From the NCBI RefSeq assembly GCF_026339995.1, contig NZ_JAPEPT010000002.1, positions 545,001 through 609,000 on the forward strand: a stretch of DNA of 64,000 nucleotides. The letters are read 5' to 3'. How positions within the stretch are numbered: the stretch's first letter is position 1; every line of letters starts with the position of its first letter. The translations under genes and the position numbers were made by a program. The notes under the pieces are model-generated. The model had not been told where the DNA came from. It saw only the letters and a list, made by a program, of their open reading frames with translations, and ran no database searches. Source of the DNA: Streptomyces sp. NBC_01481. GTDB lineage: Bacteria; Actinomycetota; Actinomycetes; Streptomycetales; Streptomycetaceae. Below are positions 8,844-17,402 of the stretch, piece after piece.

Positions 8844-10151
8844 TCAGTCCTTGACGCGGTCCATGACATCGCCCAGATCGACGAACTTGAACCCGGTGGC
8901 CTCCCGCTCGCCCTCTGCCGGTGTGTCGTGGCCGTCCTGGACGACGAGCAGGCCGTGCGGGTACTTCCTGCCCAGCGGCGCGTTGAGCACGGCGGCGCCG
9001 TCGCACTCCTCGGAGCCGTCGAGGGCTCCCGTGGCCGCGGCGACCCGGAAGCCGCCCTCGTACTCGTTGTCGTCCTCCAGCTCGCGGTCGTACAGCGCGA
9101 AGGTGTTGTCGCCCTGGCTGGAGGCCATGAGGTAGCCGTCGCCGTCGCGCTCGGTGAGCAGCGTCAGCCCTTCGACGTCGGCCGCGAGACGCTTGCCGCC
9201 GAAGCCGGGGTCGGCTCCCGCGGTGCACTCCTCGGTCTCCTCGTCGTAGACGCCCGGGATGCCGAACTCGCGTACCTTGTCGACGAGTTGGGGCCGACCG
9301 GTCAGATCGGCGCGCAAGCGCCAGATGCCGACGTCCTCCTGCCCGGCGTAGAGCATGCCGCTGGCCGGGTCGACGACCATGCCCTCGACCTGGGGCAGCT
9401 CACCGGGTTCGGCGCACGGGGTCCAGGAGGAGCCGTCGGGCAGCCGGAAGGCGGACGGCAGGTCGAGGGTGCGCAGCTTGCGGTAGCCGACGGTGCCGCC
9501 GGGCCGGGCGGTCAGCTCCAGCAGGGCGACGGCGGTGCGGTTGCGGCGGCTGACCAGGGCGTACGAGCGGCCGCTGGCCCTGTCCGTCCAGGTGGCCAGG
9601 CCGTAGGCGGTCTTCTGGTCGTTGATCTCGTCCTGGCCCGTGGAGAACACCGGCGCGGCGGCGGGGTCGGTGACATCGGTGAGCGGTCCGCCGGGACGGT
9701 CGCGGTCGATGCGGTAGACGCGCAGCCGGTCGTTGCCGCGGTCGGTGGTCACGGCGATGTCGGCCTTCTGGGAGCTCAGCCGTAGCCCCTGGACCAGGTC
9801 GACGTTGTTGAACCTGCCCGGGGCGTCACCGGGCCGCGGCCCGGCGGGCGCCGGGATCGACTGCACCTGGCGGGCGTCGAGGTCGTAGACGCGCAGTCCG
9901 CCCTCCTTGGCGGTGGCGATCACCAGACTGCGACCGGGGTCGGCGGCGTTGCGCCAGATCGCGGGGTCGTCGGCGTTGGCATTGCCGCCCGCCTCGTCGT
10001 CGTACAGCGTGGGCGTCTCCGCCCGGGGTGTGACGGCGGGCAGTGAACCGGAGGCAGGGGTACGCGCCTCGGCGGGCACGGCCGCGGCGAGCACCGCGAG
10101 AGACGTGACCAGTACGAGGGCGGCCGGCCGGACGGAACGGGGCCTGCTCAC
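8844..10151 (-). CDS. Secreted beta-propeller phytase
   Basis: From GTG 10151 the protein has 435 residues and a clear signal peptide (SRPRSVRPAALVLVTSLAVL, cleavage near PAEA). GTG 10151 follows GAGGAG at seven bases; the in-frame ATG at 10178 would lengthen the N-terminus ahead of the signal. The mature part has beta-propeller phytase features: DDEAGGNANADDPAIW, GRFNNVDLVQG and GGKRLAADVEGLTLL, with the Asp/Glu clusters used for calcium and phytate. It would release phosphate from phytate outside the cell. GTTAC/GTGAC/GTCAT elements upstream do not have regular 11-base spacing, so I make no PhoP claim here. Confidence 0.85.
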   Translation of the reverse strand: MSRPRSVRPAALVLVTSLAVLAAAVPAEARTPASGSLPAVTPRAETPTLYDDEAGGNANADDPAIWRNAADPGRSLVIATAKEGGLRVYDLDARQVQSIPAPAGPRPGDAPGRFNNVDLVQGLRLSSQKADIAVTTDRGNDRLRVYRIDRDRPGGPLTDVTDPAAAPVFSTGQDEINDQKTAYGLATWTDRASGRSYALVSRRNRTAVALLELTARPGGTVGYRKLRTLDLPSAFRLPDGSSWTPCAEPGELPQVEGMVVDPASGMLYAGQEDVGIWRLRADLTGRPQLVDKVREFGIPGVYDEETEECTAGADPGFGGKRLAADVEGLTLLTERDGDGYLMASSQGDNTFALYDRELEDDNEYEGGFRVAAATGALDGSEECDGAAVLNAPLGRKYPHGLLVVQDGHDTPAEGEREATGFKFVDLGDVMDRVKD

Positions 10152-10291
10152 GAATGTGCTCCTCAGTGTCGGGAACATGACGATCAGTCACGTGAGCGTG
10201 TAACCGGGGGATGGCGGCCGGGCGTCGGGCACGGGATGCCCGCATGTGCGGGCCGTGAATTCGCCGCGACGGCGGAGCAGCCCCGGGCCGA

Positions 10292-10457
10292 CTAGGTTCT
10301 GCCCGGTCGATCAGGCCGGGTCAGTGAGCGGGGTCTGGTGCGTGCAGCTGCAAGGCGGAGGATGGAGCCGACGCGGAGCGTCGGCGACTGACGACAACGC
10401 AGCGGATGTGCGTGCCGGGGCACGCGAGCCCGGCAAGATCGGCCGGACAGGACCTGG
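10292..10457. mobile_element. MITE-like repeat, copy A
   Basis: The left end CTAGGTTCTGCCCGGTCGAT and the right end 10437-10457 are imperfect inverted repeats (about 17 of 21). The core contains CAAGGCGGAGGATGG, the hairpin GCCGACGC-GGA-GCGTCGGC (10367-10385) and GACTGACGACAACGC, all shared with copy C. The right end has lost its terminal TA. No protein is encoded. It lies between the VOC gene and the phytase promoter. Otherwise 10152-10552 shows no gene. Confidence 0.7.
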
Positions 10458-10552
10458 GGCCCGGGGCTGCTCCGTTGAGCGGTCGGACGCGGTCACCGCG
10501 GTCCGCCGCGATCAGCAGGTAAAGGGAGGTGCGGGAGGTCCTGCGACCGCCC

Positions 10553-11359
10553 TCAGGTCACGTCCGACATCTTCGGCATATCGCCGGCGGTCGTGGTCAT
10601 GTCGATCACCGAGAACGCCGCGCCCTGCGGATCGGTCAGCGCCGCGAACCGCCCGAACGGGCTGTCCATCGGCCCGAACCGGAGCACCGCGCCGCGTTCG
10701 GTCGCCTTGGCCACCGCCGCGTCGCAGTCCTCGACGGTGAAGTACACGTTGAGGTACGCAGGCACCTCCGGCGGGAACTCCTCCCCCATCTTCATCCGCC
10801 CCAGGACCGTGTCGTCGCCGAGGTTGTAGATGGTGAAGTCCAGATCCTTCATCTCCGGGTCCTCGACGCGCTGCACCTTGTACGGGAAGACGGCGGGGAA
10901 GAAGGCGTCCGCCTTCTCGGGCTCGCGCGTGAAGACCTCGGCCCAGGCATACGCGCCCGGTACGGCCTTCTCCTCGAAGCCCTCGTGGACACCCGCCTGC
11001 CACACCCCGAACGCGACACCGCCAGGGTCGCGGGCCAGCAGCATCGAACCGAAGTCGCCGACCTGCATCGGCTCCATCAGCACCTCGCCCCCCTTGTCAC
11101 GGATCTTCGCGGCCGTGGCGGCGGCGTCCGGCGACGCGAGATACAGACACCACGCCGACTGCCCCTCCGCGCCGGGCATCGGCGGGACGACAGCGGCCAC
11201 CGCTTTGCCGTTGACGTAGGCCTGCGTGTAGTTGCCGTACTCCGACTGCGCCTCCCCGAACGTCCAGCCCAGCACATCTCCGTAGAAACTCTTCGCACCC
11301 TCGACGTCGCTGAACATCGCGTCCGCCCAGCACGGCGTGCCCTCAGGTAGTGCGGCCAT
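10553..11359 (-). CDS. VOC (glyoxalase/bleomycin-resistance fold) family protein with two domains
   Basis: The 268-residue protein contains two tandem VOC units, about residues 8-125 and 140-260. Each shows the beta-alpha-beta pattern; the first has DVEGAKSFYGDVLGWTF and DPGGVAFGVWQAG, the second FTVEDCDAAVAKATERGA and DPQGAAFSVIDM. Such fused proteins are close to actinobacterial hydroxylase/lyase-annotated VOC proteins, but the reaction cannot be read from sequence. Soluble and cytoplasmic. AGGAGAGAG lies before the ATG. It is a single gene, preceded on its strand by the pspAB stop about 100 bp away. Confidence 0.85.
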   Translation of the reverse strand: MAALPEGTPCWADAMFSDVEGAKSFYGDVLGWTFGEAQSEYGNYTQAYVNGKAVAAVVPPMPGAEGQSAWCLYLASPDAAATAAKIRDKGGEVLMEPMQVGDFGSMLLARDPGGVAFGVWQAGVHEGFEEKAVPGAYAWAEVFTREPEKADAFFPAVFPYKVQRVEDPEMKDLDFTIYNLGDDTVLGRMKMGEEFPPEVPAYLNVYFTVEDCDAAVAKATERGAVLRFGPMDSPFGRFAALTDPQGAAFSVIDMTTTAGDMPKMSDVT

Positions 11360-11458
11360 GGCTATGACTCTCTCCTGCTCGATGGTTTGTCCCCGCTTGT
11401 CACGCTAGCCATTCCGGGGCCAACCCGCGCGGTGAACGCCTGACACATCCGGTGAGAT

Positions 11459-12061
11459 TCAGGTCCGCCGGGCCCCCAGGCCCGGGGCGCCCCACACCGG
11501 GAACCAGCGGGCCAGGTCCGTCTCGATGCGCAGGTCGTCGGTGAGCAGCGCCCTGGTCTGGAGTTCCAGGGCGCTGTCGCGCTTCTCGACCGCGCCGGGC
11601 AGCGGCGCGAAGGGGTAGAAGGTGCCGCGTTTGTAGAGGTAGACGAGGGCCAGGGGGCGATCGCCCGCCGTCTCGCGGAAGACCATCAGGGAGCAGAGCA
11701 GCTGGGGGCCGAATCCCGCTTCCTGGAGAAGGGTGTTGACCGCGTGGAGGTCGTTGACCAGGGAGGCCGTGTCCTCGGCGGGCTGGCGGGCGAGGAGCCA
11801 GGTGTAGCCGTACGCGTCCTGACTGAACTCGACCGGGACGCCGCCGCGACCGGTGTCCGCGTCCAGCAACTCCCGTACATCCTGCTGGAGTTGTGCGAAG
11901 GCGCCGCCCTCCACGCTGGCGAAGCACACCGATCCGATACCGGTCGGGGTGAAACCGGCGCCGGCCTGGAGGGTGATCGCGGCCCCGGGCAGGCCGAAGA
12001 GCTGGTCGAGATCGGGGCGTACGGGCTTGCTGCGGCCGAGGATGGTGTCGAGGAGTCCCAC
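11459..12061 (-). CDS. pspAB: PspA-associated protein PspAB
   Basis: The 200-residue protein begins MGLLDTILGRSKPVRPDLDQLFGLP and contains LQQDVRELLDADTG, typical of actinobacterial PspAB proteins linked to the phage-shock (PspA) envelope-stress response. It has no membrane segment. It starts 30 bp after the htpX stop on the same strand, so the two probably form one transcript. No pspA gene is in the window. The biochemical function of this family is not known to me. Confidence 0.8.
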   Translation of the reverse strand: MGLLDTILGRSKPVRPDLDQLFGLPGAAITLQAGAGFTPTGIGSVCFASVEGGAFAQLQQDVRELLDADTGRGGVPVEFSQDAYGYTWLLARQPAEDTASLVNDLHAVNTLLQEAGFGPQLLCSLMVFRETAGDRPLALVYLYKRGTFYPFAPLPGAVEKRDSALELQTRALLTDDLRIETDLARWFPVWGAPGLGARRT

Positions 12062-12091
12062 GAGGTACCTCAGTTCGTCGGCATCTGCGTC

Positions 12092-13012
12092 TTACGGACG
12101 GGCCAGCTGCGCCGAGATCCTGGCCAGCTGGTCCAGGCGCTGCTCCAGCGTCGGGTGCGAGGAGAACAGGCGGCTCAGGCTCTGCTTCGAGGAGAACGCC
12201 GGCGCGAACCAGAAGGCGTTGTACGGCTCCGCCTTGCGCAGATCCTCCGTCGGGATCCTCGCCATCTCGCCCGTCACCTTGGTGAGCGCGGACGCGAGCG
12301 CCGAGGGGCGGCCGGTGAGCAGCGCGGCGGCACGGTCGGCGGACAGTTCGCGGTAGCGGGAGAGCACGCGGGTCAGCAGGAAGCTGATCACGTAGACGAC
12401 GGCGCTGACCACCGGCACAAGGATCATGGCGATGGCGGCGTTGGGGTCGCGGCTGCTGTCCGCCCGGCCGAAGCCGCCCCAGAGCGCGATACGGGTCATC
12501 ACGCCCGCCAGCACACCCAGGAACGACGCGATGGTCATCACCGCGACATCGCGATGGGCGACATGCGACAGCTCGTGCGCGAGGACCCCTTCCAGTTCCT
12601 CCGGCTCCAGGCGGCGCAGCAGGCCGGTCGTGGCGCAGACCAGGGCGGTCCTCTCGTTGCGACCGGTGGCGAACGCGTTGGGCACATCGCTCTGGGCGAT
12701 CGCGACGCGCGGCTTGGGCATGTCGGCGAGCGCGCAGATCCTGTCGACGACGCCGTGCAGCTCGGGCGCCTGCTCGGGGGTGACCTCACGCGCGCCCATG
12801 CTGAAGGCCGCGATCCGGTCGCTGAACCAGAACTGCGCGACGAACACAGCGCCCGCGATCAGCAGGATGAGCGGCCAGGAGCCCCGCAGGATCGCCAGCA
12901 GGGCGCCCACGAAGACGACATAGAGCAGCCCGATCAGGAACATCGTCGTCACCATGCGCGTGGTGAGTCCGTGATCCGGGGCGTAGCGCGAAAGAGGCCG
13001 GTTCGCTGGCAT
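12092..13012 (-). CDS. htpX: Zinc metalloprotease HtpX
   Basis: This 306-residue membrane protease of family M48 has two N-terminal membrane helices (about 21-42 and 46-62), the zinc motif HELSH at 146-150, a later membrane pair (about 155-210) and the third ligand in RELSADRAAALL. HtpX degrades damaged membrane proteins with its active site facing the cytoplasm. The downstream pspAB, 30 bp away, supports an envelope-stress role. ATG 13012 has a GGAGAG upstream. The upstream ArsR gene is divergent. Confidence 0.92.
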   Translation of the reverse strand: MPANRPLSRYAPDHGLTTRMVTTMFLIGLLYVVFVGALLAILRGSWPLILLIAGAVFVAQFWFSDRIAAFSMGAREVTPEQAPELHGVVDRICALADMPKPRVAIAQSDVPNAFATGRNERTALVCATTGLLRRLEPEELEGVLAHELSHVAHRDVAVMTIASFLGVLAGVMTRIALWGGFGRADSSRDPNAAIAMILVPVVSAVVYVISFLLTRVLSRYRELSADRAAALLTGRPSALASALTKVTGEMARIPTEDLRKAEPYNAFWFAPAFSSKQSLSRLFSSHPTLEQRLDQLARISAQLARP

Positions 13013-13128
13013 CTGATCACTCTCCGGGCGGTGCCGTTTCTCGTTCCCCCCTGAATAGATTGTGCTCCTTTCCCATCTATTTCCGGCATAAGTTCACGGA
13101 GCCGAGACCCCGGCTTCCGGCGCATTGG

Positions 13129-13160
13129 TTCGACATGTGTCAACATAGACATATGTCGAA
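13129..13160. promoter_or_regulatory. Inverted repeat overlapping the ArsR gene start (candidate operator)
   Basis: TTCGACAT (13129-13136) and ATGTCGAA (13153-13160) are perfect inverted 8-mers. The right arm contains the ATG of the ArsR gene. No ribosome site is visible, so transcription may start at or near the ATG. A repressor bound here would block both transcription and a leaderless start. Confidence 0.5.
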
Positions 13161-13512
13161 TGCGAAGGTGCTGCCCCTGCTGGAGCCGAATGGCGAGCCC
13201 TGCTGCCCGCCGCTGACCGAACGCCCCCTCACGGCGCAGGAGGCGGTCCGCACCGCGGCCATGTTCAAGGCCCTCGGCGACCCGGTCCGGCTGCGGCTCT
13301 TCTCGGCGGTCGCCTCGCACGCGGGCGGCGAGGCGTGCGTCTGCGACATCTCCGACGTCGGCGTCTCCCAGCCGACTGTCAGCCACCACCTGAAGAAGCT
13401 CAAGGACGCGGGCCTGCTCAGCTCGGAGCGGCGCGGCACCTGGGTCTACTACCGGGTCGAGCCGTCCGTGCTGGCCGCGATGGGCCACATCCTGGGTCGG
13501 TACGCCGCCTGA
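13153..13512 (+). CDS. ArsR/SmtB-family metalloregulator
   Basis: The 119-residue protein has a winged helix (residues about 28-105; FKALGDPVRLRLFSAV, VSQPTVSHHLKKLKDAGL, GTWVYYRV). CVCD near residue 60 resembles the ArsR-type thiolate pair that binds arsenite or related soft metals, and CCPP near residue 16 adds two more cysteines. These proteins leave DNA on metal binding. ATG 13153 was chosen because the family N-terminus starts here and the operator-like repeat overlaps it. No arsenic pump or reductase lies next to it, so its target may be itself or distant genes. Confidence 0.85.
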   Translation: MSNAKVLPLLEPNGEPCCPPLTERPLTAQEAVRTAAMFKALGDPVRLRLFSAVASHAGGEACVCDISDVGVSQPTVSHHLKKLKDAGLLSSERRGTWVYYRVEPSVLAAMGHILGRYAA

Positions 13513-13523
13513 GCAACCGCCGG

Positions 13524-13539
13524 TGCCGCACCTGCGGCA
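13524..13539 (+). terminator. Short hairpin after the ArsR gene
   Basis: TGCCGCA and TGCGGCA pair perfectly across a two-base loop, 12 bp after the ArsR stop. It is short, so its strength as a terminator is uncertain. Confidence 0.45.
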
Positions 13540-13555
13540 TCACTCGCGCAATCTC

Positions 13556-13584
13556 TTGACATGTTCCTGCCTCGACGCTGAGAT
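13556..13584 (+). promoter_or_regulatory. Candidate promoter of the alpha-galactosidase gene
   Basis: A consensus -35 box TTGACA (13556-13561) is followed, 17 bases later, by TGAGAT, a weak -10 box. The start codon lies about 60 bp downstream. Only the -35 part is strong. Confidence 0.35.
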
Positions 13585-13644
13585 GTGGTGACTTTCGTTC
13601 GCCCCCGTTTGTTTGTGCGCCATTGACCCCCTCTGGAGCCGCAC

Positions 13645-15798
13645 ATGCACACCGAACGACACACCAGACACACCCTCAGAGAGCGCCTGGCGGCCGTCAC
13701 CGCCGCGTTAGCCCTCCTCACCGGCGGGGCCGCGGCCACGACGCTCGCCACCGTCACCGCGCAGGTCGCCGCCGCGCCCCCGGCAGCGGCCGTCGACAAC
13801 GGCCTCGCCCTGACGCCCCAGATGGGCTTCAACAACTGGAACTCCACCCACTGCCGGGCCGAGTTCAACGAGGCGATGGTCAAGGGCGTCGCCGACGCCT
13901 TCGTCTCGCAGGGGCTCAAGGACGCCGGATACACCTACGTCAACATCGACGACTGCTGGGCCCTTCCGCAGCGCGACGCGAACGGCAACCTCGTCCCCGA
14001 CCCGGTGCGCTTCCCCAGCGGAATCAAGGCGGTTGCCGACTATGTGCACTCCAAGGGGCTCAAGTTCGGGATCTACTCCAGCGCCGGGACCAAGACCTGT
14101 GACGTCCAGGGTTTCCCCGGCGGGCTCGGGCACGAGCAGCAGGACGCCAACCTGTGGGCGTCCTGGGGCGTGGACTACCTGAAGTACGACAACTGCAACA
14201 ACACCGGCGCCGACGCACGGCAGCGCTACAAGGCGATGGGCGACGCGCTCGAAGCGACCGGGCGGCCGATCCTCTACAGCATCTGCGAGTGGGGCGAGAA
14301 CCAGCCCTGGAACTGGGCGGCGGGCGTCGGCAATTCATGGCGTACGACAGGAGACATCAGCGACTCCTGGTCCAGCATGATCGGCATCGCCCACCAGAAC
14401 CAGGGACTCGCTCCGTATGCCGGGCGCGGGGCCTGGAACGACCCGGACATGCTGGAGGTCGGCAACGGCGGGATGACCGACACCGAATACCGCACCCACT
14501 TCAGCCTCTGGGCACAGATGGCCGCGCCACTGCTGATCGGCAGCGATCTGCGCAGCGCATCCGCCGCCACCCTCGCGATCCTGAAGAACACCGACGTGAT
14601 CGCGGTCGACCAGGACGCTCTGGGCAGGCAGGGCACCGTCGTGTCCAGTTCCGGCGGTCTGGTGGTGATGTCCAAACCCCTGGCGGACGGAGGCCGTTCG
14701 GTGACCCTGACGAACGAGACCTCCTCGGCGCGAACGATCTCGACGACCGTCGACGCGATCGGGATCGGCGGTGCTTCCTCGTACGCGCTCAAAGACCTCT
14801 GGTCCAAGCAGACCGGCACCACCACGGGTGCCATCAGCGCTTCGGTGCCCGCCCACGGCACCGTGATGTACCGCGTGACGCCGGGCGCTCCCGTACCGCC
14901 CCCGGCCGGGGTCAACCAGCTCAGCGATCTGCCGTGGACATCGGCGATCAACGGCTGGGGGCCGGTCGAGCGCGACCGCAGCAACGGCGAACAGCGCGCC
15001 GGAGACGGCAGGACCCTCACCATCGGCGGGACGGCGTACGCCAAGGGCCTCGGCACGCACGCGGCGAGCGACCTCACGTATCACCTGGGCGGCACCTGCC
15101 GGTCCTTCAGCGTCGACGTCGGCGTGGACGACGAGTCGACGGCGGGCGGCTCGGCCGTCTTCCGTATCTACAGAGACAGTGCCCTGCTCGCGGACAGCGG
15201 GCTGCGGACGGCGAACGATCCGCCCAAGCGGATGAGCGCCGACCTCACCGGCGGTACGAAACTGCGGCTCGTCGTCACCGACGGCGGCGACGGCATCAAC
15301 TACGACCACACCGACTGGGCGGACGCCAGGCTCGTCTGCGGCAACGGCCCGGCCGCCGGGACGCATGCGCTCAGCGACCTGTCGTGGACGTCGGCGGTCA
15401 ACGGCTGGGGGCCGGTGGAACGCGACCTGAGCAACGGCGAGAAGCCCGCGGGCGACGGCAGGACCCTCACCGTGGGCGGCACGGCCTACGCCAAGGGCTT
15501 CGGCACCCACGCGGGTTCCACGATCACGTACTACCTCGGCGGCGGCTGCTCGGCCCTGACCACCGGTGTCGGCATCGACGACGAGGCGGGCGGTACGAAC
15601 GGCTCCGTGGTCTTCCGGATCTACCGGGACGATGCGTTGGTCGCCGACAGCGGCCGCGTCACCGGAGCCGACGCGGCCAGACAGCTGACCGCGGATCTCA
15701 CCGGCGGCCTGGAGGTCAGGCTGGTCGTCACCGACAGCGGCGACGGCATCGACTACGACCACGCGGACTGGGCGGCCCCGACGCTGAGCTGCGGCTGA
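13645..15798 (+). CDS. Secreted GH27 alpha-galactosidase with two NPCBM domains
   Basis: The 717-residue protein has a signal peptide ending near residue 48, a GH27 barrel (about 52-340), a beta-sandwich C-domain (to about 420) and two similar NPCBM carbohydrate-binding modules (about 428-570 and 575-717; each with NGWGPVERD and YAKG(L/F)GTHA). The nucleophile is Asp182 in YLKYDNC; the acid/base Asp lies in WNDPDMLEVG (264-273). It would remove terminal alpha-galactose from plant galactosides outside the cell. The leucine at residue 22, in the signal peptide, is encoded by TTA (13708-13710), rare in Streptomyces and read by the bldA tRNA, which suggests developmental control. CTGGAG precedes ATG. 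Confidence 0.93.
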   Translation: MHTERHTRHTLRERLAAVTAALALLTGGAAATTLATVTAQVAAAPPAAAVDNGLALTPQMGFNNWNSTHCRAEFNEAMVKGVADAFVSQGLKDAGYTYVNIDDCWALPQRDANGNLVPDPVRFPSGIKAVADYVHSKGLKFGIYSSAGTKTCDVQGFPGGLGHEQQDANLWASWGVDYLKYDNCNNTGADARQRYKAMGDALEATGRPILYSICEWGENQPWNWAAGVGNSWRTTGDISDSWSSMIGIAHQNQGLAPYAGRGAWNDPDMLEVGNGGMTDTEYRTHFSLWAQMAAPLLIGSDLRSASAATLAILKNTDVIAVDQDALGRQGTVVSSSGGLVVMSKPLADGGRSVTLTNETSSARTISTTVDAIGIGGASSYALKDLWSKQTGTTTGAISASVPAHGTVMYRVTPGAPVPPPAGVNQLSDLPWTSAINGWGPVERDRSNGEQRAGDGRTLTIGGTAYAKGLGTHAASDLTYHLGGTCRSFSVDVGVDDESTAGGSAVFRIYRDSALLADSGLRTANDPPKRMSADLTGGTKLRLVVTDGGDGINYDHTDWADARLVCGNGPAAGTHALSDLSWTSAVNGWGPVERDLSNGEKPAGDGRTLTVGGTAYAKGFGTHAGSTITYYLGGGCSALTTGVGIDDEAGGTNGSVVFRIYRDDALVADSGRVTGADAARQLTADLTGGLEVRLVVTDSGDGIDYDHADWAAPTLSCG

Positions 15799-15875
15799 CC
15801 CGGAGCGAGAGGCGGCACTCTGCGCCGGCGCGACCGATGGCACACTGGCGGACGATTGTCCGAAGGAGCCCAGCT

Positions 15876-16964
15876 GTGCCGATGATCCGCAATCTCCGCC
15901 GTGCGGTGCGCCGCGCCTACCGCAGGACGGTGGACCTCTCTCACCCGTCCCGCTCCCCCCTGGGCAGCACCGTCGTCAACTGCGTGATCTACGAGAACGG
16001 CGTACGGCAGCCCGATGGTGCCCCCGTGGACGAGGCGCTGCGGCGGGTCCGCAAGACGGGCCGCGGCTTCGTGTGGATCGGGCTGCACGAGCCCTCGCAG
16101 ACGGAGATCGCCGGTATCGCCGAGCTGTTCGGCCTGCACCCCCTGGCCGTCGAGGACGCGGTGCAGGCCCACCAGCGGCCCAAGGTGGAGCGGTACGAGG
16201 ACACGCTCTTCGCCGTCTTCAAGACCTGCCGCTATGTCGAGCACGAGGAGCTCACCGCCACCAGCGAGGTGGTCGACACCGGCGAGCTCATGGTCTTCAC
16301 CGGGCCCGACTTCGTGATCACCGTCCGGCACGGCAGGCACGGGTCACTCGGCCCGCTGCGGGAGGCCCTGGAGGCCTCGCCCGAGCAGCTGGCCAAGGGC
16401 CCGGCCGCCGTACTGCACGCGATCGCCGACCATGTGGTGGACGACTACCTCACCGTGGCGGACGCCGTACAGAACGACATCGACGCCGTCGAGACCGCCG
16501 TCTTCACCGAACACGCGGGCCGCGGCGACGCCGGCCGCATCTACCAGCTCAAGCGCGAACTGCTGGAACTCAAGCGCGCGGTGGCACCGCTGGACCGCCC
16601 GCTCCAGATCCTGACCACCCACTCGCTGCCGCCGTTCGGCCCGGACATGCAGCCGTACTTCCGTGACGTCGTCGACCACCTCAACCGCGTCTCCGAGCAG
16701 ATCACGTCCTTCGACGGCCTGCTCGATTCGATCCTCCAGGCCCACCTCGCACAGGTGACGGTCACCCAGAACGAGGACATGCGCAAGATCACGGCATGGG
16801 CGGCGATCATCGCCGTACCGACGATGGTGTGCGGCGTCTACGGCATGAACTTCGACCACATGCCGGAGTTGCGCTGGACCTATGGATACCCGCTGGTCCT
16901 CGGCGTCATGGCGGTGGCCTGCTTCGTCCTTTACCGCAGCTTCCGCCGCAACGGCTGGCTCTGA
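15876..16964 (+). CDS. corA: CorA-family magnesium/cobalt transporter
   Basis: The 362-residue protein has the CorA layout: a large cytoplasmic domain, then two C-terminal membrane helices with the signature YGMNF near residue 325. The first helix contains AWAAIIAVPTMVCGVYGMNF; the second is YPLVLGVMAVACFVLYRSF. It should form a pentameric channel for Mg2+ or related divalent cations. GTG 15876 was chosen because AAGGAG lies seven bases upstream. The frame is open far upstream across the alpha-galactosidase gene, but that part has no sensible protein. No riboswitch-like leader is visible in the 77-bp gap. Confidence 0.9.
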   Translation: MPMIRNLRRAVRRAYRRTVDLSHPSRSPLGSTVVNCVIYENGVRQPDGAPVDEALRRVRKTGRGFVWIGLHEPSQTEIAGIAELFGLHPLAVEDAVQAHQRPKVERYEDTLFAVFKTCRYVEHEELTATSEVVDTGELMVFTGPDFVITVRHGRHGSLGPLREALEASPEQLAKGPAAVLHAIADHVVDDYLTVADAVQNDIDAVETAVFTEHAGRGDAGRIYQLKRELLELKRAVAPLDRPLQILTTHSLPPFGPDMQPYFRDVVDHLNRVSEQITSFDGLLDSILQAHLAQVTVTQNEDMRKITAWAAIIAVPTMVCGVYGMNFDHMPELRWTYGYPLVLGVMAVACFVLYRSFRRNGWL

Positions 16965-16985
16965 GCGCCGCGCCGGCCGGGGCCG

Positions 16986-17402
16986 TCAGGTGGCGGCCCA
17001 GCCGGACCAGCGAGTCACGCTGATCACGACGACCGGCCCCTCAGGAGAACGCTCCCGGTACTGCACGTACTTGGCGCGCAGCAGCTCCATGACAGCGGAG
17101 AGCCGCTCACCCTCCTCGACCACCTCGGCATGCCCGTCGGCCCGCGCCCACCACAGCCGGGACCAGTCGTCCGCGTAGTGATCGGCGAGTGCCGACACCT
17201 GATCGTTGGCGCGGATATTGCGCAGCCGCCGCAGATCGCGAGTGCTCTTGGGCTTCTGGTCGACCGCGAAGCACACCAGGTCGCCCTCCACGGCGAAGGT
17301 GAACGGCACCAGATGCGGCGTGCCCTCGCTCCCGACCGTGGCCAGGCGGGCGACCGGTGCCGCCGCGAACCGCGCTCGCGCATCCTCGGGAGTCAGCCTC
17401 AT
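16986..17402 (-). CDS. PPOX-class F420-dependent oxidoreductase (TIGR03668-like)
   Basis: The 138-residue split-barrel protein begins MRLTPEDARARFAAAPVARLATVG. It has HLVPFTFAVEGDLVCFAVDQKPKS and a conserved WWARADGHAEVV, typical of small actinobacterial F420-binding oxidoreductases. The substrate is unknown. Its ATG overlaps the TGA of the upstream HAD gene (ATGA), so the two are translationally coupled. It is convergent with corA, 21 bp apart. Confidence 0.8.
   Translation of the reverse strand: MRLTPEDARARFAAAPVARLATVGSEGTPHLVPFTFAVEGDLVCFAVDQKPKSTRDLRRLRNIRANDQVSALADHYADDWSRLWWARADGHAEVVEEGERLSAVMELLRAKYVQYRERSPEGPVVVISVTRWSGWAAT

Noticed and set aside
10165..10200. PHO box upstream of the phytase gene
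   Set aside because: GTTAC, GTGAC and GTCAT elements are present, but their spacing (about 13 and 10 bases) does not fit regular 11-base direct repeats.
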